DNA from: Neocallimastix lanati (nom. inval.)
Taxonomy: Eukaryota > Neocallimastigomycota > Neocallimastigomycetes > Neocallimastigales > Neocallimastigaceae
Direction of reading: 5' to 3'
DNA length: 15,000 nt
Assembly (NCBI GenBank): GCA_016946835.1
Contig: JACVTC010000107.1
Span: 157,501 to 172,500 of the forward strand
In this document: in pieces, positions 1-7,384 of the stretch
Position numbering within the stretch: position 1 is the first letter of the stretch
How the letters are laid out: every line of letters starts with the position of its first letter
Made by a program: the position numbers and the translations under genes
Notes under the pieces: generated by a model
What the model saw: only the letters and a program-made list of their open reading frames with translations
Database searches by the model: none
Told to the model about the DNA's origin: nothing

Positions 1-225
1 ACCTTGTGGTGGTGGCATTTGTGGAGGTTGTTGTTGTGAATAAGCTTGACCATAAGGTGGCTGCTGTCCATAATATGGTTGTTGGGGATATAACTGTTGT
101 TGTGGATATGGTGGTTGTTGACCATAAGGAGGTTGTGGATATAGCGGTTGTTGTGGATAAGGTGATTGTTGTCCATATGGAGCCTGTTGTCCATAAGGTG
201 GTTGTTGTCCATAAGGATCAGCCAT
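1..225 (-). CDS. Pro/Gln/Tyr-rich repeat protein, 5' end only (runs off the left edge)
   Basis: The reverse strand is open from an ATG at 225-223 to the window edge, 75 codons without a stop. The protein begins MADPYGQQPPYGQQAPYG and continues as irregular repeats of PYGQQP and PYPQQP units, built almost only from Pro, Gln, Tyr and Gly. The start is chosen because it is the first ATG after a long A/T leader and has A at -3 and G at +4. In eukaryotes such N-terminal tracts precede calcium- or membrane-binding domains (annexin-VII/XI type, penta-EF-hand, scramblase-like) or occur in low-complexity RNA-binding and adhesive proteins. The deciding domain lies outside the window, so no function is assigned. 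The opposite strand is also open only because the repeat lacks stops there. That the gene is real is fairly likely; its identity is unknown. Confidence 0.7.
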   Translation of the reverse strand, partial: MADPYGQQPPYGQQAPYGQQSPYPQQPLYPQPPYGQQPPYPQQQLYPQQPYYGQQPPYGQAYSQQQPPQMPPPQG

Positions 226-592
226 TTCTTTTAATTTTTATTTAATTTTTATTTTTTTATTTTTTATTTTTTATTTTTTATTTGAATTTTTTTTTTTTTT
301 TTTTTTTTCTATTTGAATTTTTTTTTTTTTTCTTTGCTTAATTTTTACTTTTTTCTTTTTCTAAAGTTTAAGGAAACTGTTATTATAAAAAAAAAATCTT
401 TTAAGAAAAAAAAAATACAAAAAAATAATAATAATAAATATATATATATATATATAAATGATTATATTAGGTTGACTAATGAAAAAATAATATTTTATAT
501 TAAATTCTTTTATATCCAATGGTGGTGATTTTACTAAATTTTTTTTTTTTAGTAGTTCTAGTTCTTTTTGTTTTTTTGTTTTTTGTTTTTTT

Positions 593-614
593 TTCTTTCT
601 TTCTTTCTTTCTTT
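593..614. repeat. (TTTC)n microsatellite
   Basis: About five to six copies of TTTC in tandem, embedded in a T-rich stretch. It is a simple sequence repeat with a polypyrimidine plus strand and no sign of coding use. Confidence 0.85.
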
Positions 615-710
615 ATATAAACTTTCAAATAAAAAGTTTATTTATTTATTTTAAAAATAATAATATTGTAATTAATATTAACTGAATATTCAACGTGACA
701 CGTTTTTTTT

Positions 711-757
<47 letters not shown>

Positions 758-808
758 GAATAAAAAATGAATATTTTTTTATATTAGAAATAATAGTGAT
801 AAAAAAAA

Positions 809-846
<38 letters not shown>

Positions 847-1550
847 CATTAAAAAAAAAAAAGAATATATAATTAATATGAAAATAAAAAAAAAATTACT
901 TTATATTTTATTTATAAATATAGAAAGAATTTATTTATGCATATTAATACTATACTTTATAATTTATATATATTTATATATAATAATAATCACTGCATGA
1001 AGGTTAAAATTTCTCCCCTAGTAATTAATAATCTTTTTTTTTTTTTTTTTAAAAAAAAATAAAAAAAAAAAAAAAAAAAAAAAAAAAGGTGCTATGTTAA
1101 ATGAAATGAAAGCTATATATATAATTATTAAAAAAAATTAATAAAAATTAATATTGTATATATTTTTACTCTTTTTTTTATTTTTTTTTTCTTATTTTTA
1201 CTTTTTTTATTTTTTTTTTTTTTTATGCTTATATGCTTTAATAAATTTTATATTTTATAATTCACACTCTATAATATAATTTAAAGTTTTATATAATTAT
1301 TAATTAAATTTTCATCCAATAAAATATTTTATAAACTTTTTTTATATATTGTTAAAATTTTAAACTTTTCAATTTTTTTAAAAAAAATAAAATAAAATAA
1401 AATAAATTATAAAATATATATTATTATTTAAATTTTTATTAAATATTATTTATTTCAGAATATTATTACATCAAATTTGTAAAAATGAATGTTTATAGAA
1501 ATGAAATATATTTAATTAAAAATAAAATTTTATACAAATAAAATAATAAC

Positions 1551-1602
<52 letters not shown>

Positions 1603-1640
1603 GTAATAATAATAATAATTTATTATTATTATTATTAATT
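1551..1640. repeat. (AAT)n followed by (ATT)n, a self-complementary microsatellite
   Basis: Positions 1551-1619 are 23 consecutive AAT triplets with one AGT variant. They are followed at once by TAT/ATT triplets to about 1640. The two halves are complementary, so the locus can fold back on itself. No reading frame or gene is associated with it. Confidence 0.9.
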
Positions 1641-2015
1641 ATTATTTCATATTAAAAAAAAAAAATTTAATTATAAAGATATTATTATAAAATTTTTAAA
1701 TATTTGAATAATTACATATATAAATAATTTAATAATTTTTGAAAAATTTTAAAGGTTGTATTGAAGGTTATATAATTATAATTTAAATATATATAATAAA
1801 TATACTACTACTATTTGATTATATATGAAATATTTTTTATTTTATTCTTTATATACAGGAATATATTAAGCCTCAATTTTTTTTTTTATTTTATTTTATT
1901 CTTTATATATTTTTAATATTTTTATTATTGATATCTTTTTTTTTTTAAAAAAAAAAAAAAAAACCTTTATTTTAAAGTTTGATAAATTACATATTGAAAA
2001 ATTTTCGATAAGTAC

Positions 2016-2170
2016 AATTTAAAGTTTTGGTTTAGTATGATTTAGAGAATGACAATCTTAACAGAAGGAAATGAAAGAGGTGGCAACACCATAATAAATT
2101 ACTTATAAAAAGAAAAGATCATCCTATCAATTTAGAAGTGAAGTATATGAATATTATAGATAATTAAAGA
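2016..2170 (+). pseudogene. Possible relic of a FLYWCH/MULE-type transposase N-terminus
   Basis: This island has more C and G than its surroundings and codes in pieces. One frame gives MTILTEGNERGGNT from 2050, ending at a TAA. A shifted frame then gives KRKDHPINLEVKYMNIIDN and a stop. The segment ending DHPINLEV resembles the place after a FLYWCH finger where such elements carry an HNHP-type His pair and then a helix, and the W in the preceding KFWFSM could be the finger Trp. Two Cys ligands are not visible and at least two stops are present. If the reading is right this is a dead fragment. The family assignment rests on pattern memory, not on a search, and an unrelated former exon is equally possible. 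Confidence 0.25.
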
Positions 2171-2722
2171 AGCATCATTTTTTAAGATATCTTAAAAAAA
2201 TGAAAAAAATGAAAAAAAAAAAAAAAAAAAAAAAAAAAATTACTTTTTTTGTGAATTGAAAATGTATTTTCTATAATTTATAGCAAAGGAAATTATAATA
2301 TAATATAATATAAAGAATTTATTTAAAAATTTAACATTTTAATTTATTTACCATATTTTTTTTTTTATATATTTATTTTTTTAAAAAAAAATAAATATAA
2401 AAAAATACATCTAATCTTTTAATTGGTTACCAATATTTTTTAACAGATATGATAATTAAAAATCAAAGAAAAAATAAAATCAAAGAAAATTAAATAAAAT
2501 AAATATTAAAACAATAAAATGTAAATGTAAAGTAAAAATTATTTGAAATAAAATAAATTGAAGAAAAATTGATATAAAGTACATAGTAAATATAATAAAG
2601 TAAATAGTAGAAAGATAAATGTTAAAGAACATATTAAATAAAATGAAATTAAAATAAAATGTAATTAAAATAAAATTGAATAAATAAAATAAAAAATTAA
2701 AAAAAAAAAAAAAAATAATTAA

Positions 2723-2834
2723 AGAATTACAGAATTACAGAATTACAGAATTACAGAATTACAGAATTACAGAATTACAGAATTACAGAATTACAGAATT
2801 AAAGAATTAAAGAATTAAAGAATTATAGAATTTA
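2723..2834. repeat. 8-bp tandem repeat, unit AGAATTAC, changing to AGAATTAA
   Basis: Nine perfect copies of AGAATTAC (2723-2794) are followed by three copies of AGAATTAA (2795-2818), one AGAATTAT and one decayed AGAATTTA. A degenerate unit, ATAATTAA, precedes the array at 2715. The unit contains the palindrome GAATTC-like core GAATT and is frame-breaking (8 bp), so it is not coding. The variants are grouped rather than mixed, which points to local duplication. Confidence 0.95.
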
Positions 2835-3003
2835 TTAATTGAGTAAAAAAAACATAGTAAAATAAATCATAAAATAAAATAAAAATAAAAATAAAATTTA
2901 AATGAATATTATTTTAATAACAGATTTATAATAAATTTGCATATATGTAAATATATTATAATTATTAATTTTTTATTTCTACTCTTTATTTATTATGTCT
3001 TTT

Positions 3004-3006
<3 letters not shown>

Positions 3007-3038
<32 letters not shown>
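3007..3038. repeat. (AT)16 microsatellite
   Basis: Sixteen uninterrupted AT dinucleotides. The sequence is self-complementary and can extrude a cruciform. It lies just outside the 3' side of LINE copy B. Confidence 0.95.
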
Positions 3039-3044
<6 letters not shown>

Positions 3045-3149
3045 TTTAATTAATTATTTATTAATTCTATACTTTATATTTCTTTTATTTATTAATTCTG
3101 TATTTCAATTATTTTTTTTTTATTTGAAACTTCATATTTATTTTATATT

Positions 3150-3215
3150 TTATTCCCCAGTATTGAATTGTAGTTCATCTAAAGCTAAAGTTTCATCAAG
3201 AAGGAATATAAAAAA
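3150..3215 (-). pseudogene. Possible C-terminal tail of the copy B LINE protein
   Basis: The minus strand reads FLLDETLALDELQFNTGE and then TAA at 3152-3150. It lies about 170 nt past the Cys/His knuckle. It has balanced codons, unlike the flanking A/T runs, and begins right where the higher-GC block ends. This fits the end of the LINE open frame. It is an inference from position and composition only, since copy A lacks this part and offers no comparison. Confidence 0.3.
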
Positions 3216-3365
3216 AAATTTATATTCATGAATTTACTTTTTTCATAAATCTAAAATAGATGAGTAGGAAGAAAATAAAAAAAAAAAAAAAAGGTAATTT
3301 TTCTTATTTTTACTTCCAAACAAAATAAATATATAAAAAAAAGTTATTAATAAAGTATAACGATT

Positions 3366-3560
3366 TTAATCAAATATTTGATAAAGTAGAAACATAGAGC
3401 AAGGAACATTCAACTCTCCAATGGATAAATGATTGATCACCTTTACCACATCATGGCCAACATTTGTGACAATTTTCTACATCTTTAGCATTTCCCAAAA
3501 AAAAGATATTAGTGGTATTGTACTTATATCCACATCTTAAAAGTAATATCCAATTAAATT
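3366..3560 (-). pseudogene. LINE copy B C-terminal Cys/His knuckle
   Basis: One frame reads NWILLLRCGYKYNTTNIFF, then about a dozen residues, then CHKCWP, an in-frame TGA, CGKGDQSFIHWRVEC, and continues to a stop. The ligands fit the C-X2-C ... H-X4-C knuckle found at the C-terminus of many LINE polyproteins, preceded by the typical 'LRCGY-N-T' segment. The knuckle is thought to bind template or target nucleic acid. A single TGA inside the knuckle breaks it. This part has no counterpart in copy A, which ends earlier. Its place after the RT, in the same orientation, assigns it to copy B. Confidence 0.75.
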
Positions 3561-3676
3561 TCTAGACTAAAGCTTGATGTATTTACGATTTAAGATTTAA
3601 ATAAAAGTTCTTATGAGAATGAAATATAATATTTATCATAGTTAGTTCCTATAATACATTGTTTTGTAGCAATATC

Positions 3677-3762
3677 AATATCAAAAAGTTTAGTTGATGT
3701 TTTTGAAGTATATTATATATATATTATATACTTCAAAAACATCAACTAAACTTTTTGATATT
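3677..3762. repeat. 86-bp nearly perfect palindrome, no spacer
   Basis: Each base from 3677 pairs with its partner down from 3762 (coordinate sum 7439), giving two 43-base arms with no loop and one mismatch (T:T at 3714/3725). The outer part of the arm, AAAAAGTTTAGTTGATG, is of mixed composition, so the match is not a by-product of AT richness. The centre is alternating T and A. A copy of AATATC lies directly left of the left arm, repeating its first six bases. It lies inside copy B where the thumb coding region is missing. It may be a foldback from a repair event, a tiny inverted-repeat insertion, or an assembly artefact. Confidence 0.95.
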
Positions 3763-3839
3763 TTTTTTTTTTTTTGGATTTTTTCTATATAGAGTAAGGG
3801 GGTTCATTAGCCCAAGAATATTTAAGCACAGTAGGAATA

Positions 3840-4817
3840 TCTATTAATAAGATGCTTTAATGATATAAATTAGAATTAATTCATTTAGAGAAGTACATAG
3901 TCCTCATTATCGTACTGAAATCAGAAATAAGAAAAATATAAAGGTATCGAGAAATGGGGTAAATATTAATGAATTAATGATAGAATTCCTTTCTAATGTA
4001 ACCTTTACGTGACAAAATATATTAGAGAAGAAATTAAATCTTTTACCCCCCCTCCGAATATCGAGAGGAAACAATTTAGTTAAAATATTGAAAAATTAGT
4101 ACTGAAATCATAAGTCCCCCCTTTTTTTTTTTTTTTTTTTTTTTAAGATCATATGTAAACTTTTTATTAAAAATTTCCTTCTTAAACAGATTTCTCAGAT
4201 AAAAATATATAAATAAAGATTAATACATTCTTTATGAGTAAGAAAAATTTATATTTTCAGTTCTAATAAATTCATTCTTAGAATGCAAAATTTTTAAGAT
4301 TCAATCAATCAATTATTTTTTTTTTTTTTTTTTTTCATTTTGAAATAATTTTTAAGCCTACATTAATTAAATAATGAAATATGAAATTTCACGATATTTA
4401 ATGCAATTGAAAAGGTCTCCCTTTTTTTATATATATATTTATAATTTTTTTATTGTTTATTTTTTTTTTTTTTTTTTAGGAATAGAAACAATGGAAAACG
4501 ATATTTCATTTCTTAAGAAAAGGGAACCATCTTAAATTTTATTAAATATTGAATAAAATTTTTCAAAATATTTTACATCACTGGAGTACTTTTCCCTCCA
4601 ATTCCATGTACCGTAAAACATTACTTTGTAAAAAAAAAAAAAATGGATGGGAATACTATTCTATCGATGAATAAAGAATAAACCTTATTATATTGGAGGT
4701 GCCTTATTATTCCTTCATCCTCATATTAGTAGAAACAGTAAATCGTTATTTCTAATTTCAATGACAATGATAGGATCGCCCCTTTTATGAATAAAATCTA
4801 TTAATGTGTTATTCCAT

Positions 4818-4860
<43 letters not shown>

Positions 4861-5200
4861 AAATCACCATTCCAAAAAGTACGATTGATGAAGGACTTTT
4901 TTTTTTTGAGATATTTTATAAAAAAAGTCAGATGAAATATATTTTACTATTATTTTCACTTGATTCTTTTGAATCATCTTTCTACTTGATTTTTTCTGAA
5001 TCATCTTTTACAAGGAATCAAAACGTTTAAAAGAATTCCCCCCATTTGGAATACCAACCATCAGAAGCAATAAAGTTTTAAAAAATTAAGAGGGGAAGCG
5101 ATAGATGAGATTGCCTTCTGATAAAATTTTTCTTCATTCTTCATTGCTAAATACCTTAGTTAATTTCCCATTTTTGTTGTCTTAGACTTTTCAACAAAAA
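3840..5200 (-). pseudogene. LINE copy B reverse transcriptase, multiply broken
   Basis: Minus-strand pieces match the copy A RT in order: NKNGKLTKVFSNEE (about 5180, A has DKNGKLATSTKEQ), a possible remnant of the GPDGIP region near 5075-5035, SIVSIPKK (4494-4471), DLFNCIKYREIS (4417-4382, A has DLFDCDNYRGIS), LINVGLKIISK (4369-4337, A has LINNGIKLISK), FIRTEN and KECINLYLYIF (4275-4195), and TYDFSTNFSIF (about 4115-4080, A has AYDSVPIGNIF). The pieces lie in different frames, separated by stops and homopolymers. A weak candidate for the catalytic YADD region is YDNEDYVLL near 3920-3890, which lacks the double Asp. RT function in the family is target-primed reverse transcription; this copy cannot perform it. 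Confidence 0.75.
4958..5009. repeat. 26-bp imperfect tandem duplication inside LINE copy B
   Basis: The segments 4958-4983 and 4984-5009 both read ACTTGATT, then T-rich bases, then GAATCATCTTT. They differ by a few bases. On the LINE strand each unit reads KDDS followed by charged residues, at the place where copy A has a single PPDEENSVK. It appears to be a local duplication that arose after the copies diverged. Confidence 0.85.
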
Positions 5201-5688
5201 AAAAAAAAAAAAAAAAAAATTCCTAAGTGCCTCAGAATCTTTCCAGTAATCTTTAGAAAGACTAAAGGACCTGAAGAATCCCGACCCTAAGAATTTATAA
5301 TGAGAATGTCAAGCTTTTAAATTTTTCATCTGAAGGAAGAAACAAGTTCATTGTTTATTGTTTTTTTTTTTAATAGGATGAAAGAGAAACCGTGAAAGAT
5401 TGATTATTTATTTTTTGTATTTTTTTTTTTTTTATCCATTTCCATGCTTTCTTACTCTCCTTTTTTAAGAGCTAATGAACATCCAATTTTTAATCCAATA
5501 TAAATATTCTTTTTTTTTTTCCTAAATTCGTTACATTTTTTATGAATTGATTCACATTGTCTGTTATACGAGTCAACTATTTTAGCAAATTCATTGGAAT
5601 CCCATGCAGATACGAAATGCTTAATTTGTTTGTATTTAATATGCTTTACCTTTTTGAAGGCAATAAATTTTTCAGGGAGGGGGACATT

Positions 5689-5928
5689 CTAAAATATCAC
5701 TTTTCTGATTTCTGTTGAAGATGTAATAATCGATAAATCCTTAGCTATGGAATTAGTAGTATTAATGAACTTTTCAATAACACAGTCTATTGAAAGTTCT
5801 TCATTTTCTATTTCTTCACTAAGAATCTCAAGTGTATTGTGATGACAAATTTCTTTCATTAGTTCAAGACATTTATACCTATCCCACAAATTTTTTTTTT
5901 TTTTTTTTTGGTAACAAAAATGATTCAT
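5689..5928 (-). pseudogene. LINE copy B linker between endonuclease and RT
   Basis: An open frame of 79 codons whose useful part starts after an A-run. It reads LWDRYKCLELMKEICHHN, continues for about 40 acidic residues, and includes KFINTTNSIAKDLSI. Copy A has WDRLKC at 8891 and KKFISTSFNIAKELNITS about 80 nt further on. The WDR-KC and F-I-N/S-T-xx-IAK-L pattern is shared, which shows that both are the same protein segment. The ATG used by the open frame is incidental because it lies in the decayed region before the A-run. Confidence 0.8.
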
Positions 5929-5949
5929 CTGTGGTAATTTTCTTACAAT

Positions 5950-6665
5950 AAACTATGAGCAGGTTTATGACCAGATAACAAAGAAGGATAATTAACAAAA
6001 ATAAAAATAAAAATAAGCCCTTGATATTTTTATTCAGCATACTTGAATTGACTAATTCATGATCAATATTCGAATGAATATCTACCTCTAAGTTCATGAA
6101 ATAGGTAAAAACTCGTTCATCGGAAGAATAGTAACCAGTTAAACCAAAAGGTTACTGTTGGTTAATTTTATCTTGTAAGTCAGCGGTGCTTATGTTAAAG
6201 TCTCCAAAGAAGAATAGATGGATGATTTCGTATGATTCTGAAGCCAATGTGAAAACCACAGAGAATGCCTATCGGACCAGTAAATGAGTGTTTTCTTAGT
6301 GGGAATATATAGACATTACCAACAGAACACTTAGAGTGATTCCAGAGACTATATGTTGTTAAAGAAACAAGATAAGTATAAGGAATTATCTTCAAGTACT
6401 GCTTGACATGAGACATGATAACCAAGATATAAACCTCTGCAAACCTGGAATAGTAGGATCCATTCTTTTCAAGAAATATTTATAGTTGGGGAAGTGTTAA
6501 CTTTATATGGATTTCAGGCATCATTGGTTACCATTACCTATTTCCTGAAAAACATAGGAATAATAGGATTAAAAATTGTGTTGAAGTACTCAATACTATC
6601 TCTTTTCACAAAATTCCCATCCGTTGGTATTCCAACTAAGACAACAAGAAAACTTTCCTGTGTTA
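5950..6665 (-). pseudogene. LINE copy B APE-like endonuclease, inactivated
   Basis: EEP-family motifs are found in order but in three frames: LSWNTNGWEF (about 6641-6612), FQEIGNGNQ (about 6550-6525, QET in the family), CRGLYLGYHVSCQA, KCSVGNVYI (about 6330-6300), FFGDFNIST (about 6212-6185), and SGHKPAHSL (about 5974-5948, where the family has SDHKP). The enzyme nicks target DNA to prime insertion. Here the catalytic Asp of the SDH motif is Gly, and several stops and frameshifts separate the motifs. Copy A shows the same order with about half of the residues identical in the best segments, so this is a paralogous older copy. Confidence 0.85.
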
Positions 6666-7013
6666 GAAGGTGAAATTAGATTTTGAGAATTAAGATTAGG
6701 AATAATGGGAACAATTAGTTCATGATTGCCATTATTAACATTTACTAAATTTGTTGAACTGAAGTTTACTGTGTTAGTATCATTGGATGTGTTATTAGAT
6801 ATTAAATTTTGTTTTAAAATACCGAAAAGGAAACCTTATGATTCCATTTGGAACATCTACGATATGAAATTTTAACTCCTTATGGTGCTTTTTTAAATAC
6901 TTTTTTAAATTTTTGTGGTTGAAATTTGGAGTGTATACTTTTATCCTGAAGAAGCTATCATTGAATTTAGTAATTATTTGTTCTCGCTTTATATGAACCA
7001 AGTAAAGGTGCAA
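6666..7013 (-). pseudogene. LINE copy B N-terminal domain and Asn/Ser linker
   Basis: The minus frame reads KREQIITKFNDSFFRIKVYT from about 6995 and continues with Lys/His-rich sequence to FPFRYFKTK at about 6805. A +1 change then leads into an Asn/Ser/Thr-rich linker that ends at FSCCLSW of the endonuclease. Copy A has VKRITNFNDAFF and KIKIVGNEEE at the matching place, so KxxKFNDSFFxIKV is a shared element of the N-terminal domain. The function of this domain is not known; it has an alternating strand/helix look. The ATG at 7013 is probably not the original start, because the first residues overlap the end of copy A in another frame. Confidence 0.7.
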
Positions 7014-7019
7014 AGTAAA

Positions 7020-7380
7020 GAGACTTTACTAAAGTTACATAGGAGTTAATTATAATCTTCTTAAATGGAATAGGAATTTTGGAATTTGAAAGAAATTTAC
7101 TAACAGAAAAGAGAGCTTTAGTAGCTTTAGAGTTAGTTAAGTAATTTAATAATAGGGTTCAATGATAAGCTTTTATCAAATGGTATACCTAAATAGGTAT
7201 AACATTTAGTTATTGGGATTGATTGGCCAGCATGATAAAAAAAAGTAGGATCTCTTTTATTTTGAAAAAGAGGCGTGTCTGGTCGAATTATCATCGTTGA
7301 ACACTTGTTAATTCCAAAATTCATCATATTAAATTTAGCCCATTCATTTACCTTCTTAAGCATTTTTTTTTTTTTTTTTT
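7020..7380 (-). pseudogene. LINE copy A RT thumb region
   Basis: A 76-codon open frame gives MLKKVNEWAKFNMMNFGINK followed by a Thr/Pro-rich turn, then CYTYLGIPFDKSLSLNPI and a stop at 7133. A shifted frame continues SKATKALFSVSKFL, FKKIIINSYVT and LYFAPLLGS. The sequence NxxKC...YLGIPF followed by a helix with AL-SVSKFL is the usual post-catalytic thumb of LINE RTs. The frame is broken from the catalytic part by an 18-base A-run (T on the plus strand, 7364-7381). The protein is cut after YKARTNN. Confidence 0.8.
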
Positions 7381-7384
7381 AACT

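Larger units (their letters stand above)
226..2015. other. Intergenic AT-rich DNA, no gene recognised
   Basis: This stretch is almost pure A/T with very long homopolymers, for example a 35-base A run at 715-749 and further A runs near 810-845 and 1061-1087. Short open frames here are translations of T- or A-runs (Phe, Lys, Ile, Asn) and carry no domain. The part next to 225 must hold the 5' UTR and promoter of the leftward gene, but no TATA or other site can be told apart in such composition. Confidence 0.7.
2171..3149. other. Intergenic A-rich DNA with tandem repeats
   Basis: No coding region is visible. The segment 2455-2715 is rich in AATAAA-like words with very few C on the plus strand. 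An 8-bp tandem array and an (AT)n run are listed separately. The rest is T- and A-tracts. Confidence 0.65.
3150..7013 (-). mobile_element. LINE (non-LTR retrotransposon) copy B, strongly decayed
   Basis: On the minus strand the order of recognisable pieces is N-terminal domain (about 7013-6795), Asn/Ser linker, EEP endonuclease (about 6665-5950), WDR-KC linker (about 5895-5690), reverse transcriptase (about 5190-3880), Cys/His knuckle (about 3560-3390) and a possible C-terminal tail (to 3150). Each piece up to the RT aligns by eye, in the same order, with copy A next door, with many substitutions, stops and frame changes. Most of the thumb is missing between about 3880 and 3560, where a large palindrome sits. 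The 3' limit is uncertain. No target-site duplication or clear poly(A) tail was identified. The element is a fossil and cannot encode an active protein. Confidence 0.85.

Noticed and set aside
6-245. Plus-strand open frame of Val/His/Asp repeats
   Set aside because: It is the antisense of the PYGQQ repeats; the minus strand gives a sensible protein with a good start context.
313-528. Plus-strand 71-codon frame
   Set aside because: It consists of Phe, Lys, Asn and Tyr-Ile runs from T- and A-tracts, with no domain.
2723-2834. CRISPR-like array
   Set aside because: The units are 8 bp, contiguous and without spacers, so it is a simple tandem repeat.
5689-6097. Two small minus-strand genes
   Set aside because: Both are pieces of the decayed copy B endonuclease and linker, recognised by alignment with copy A.
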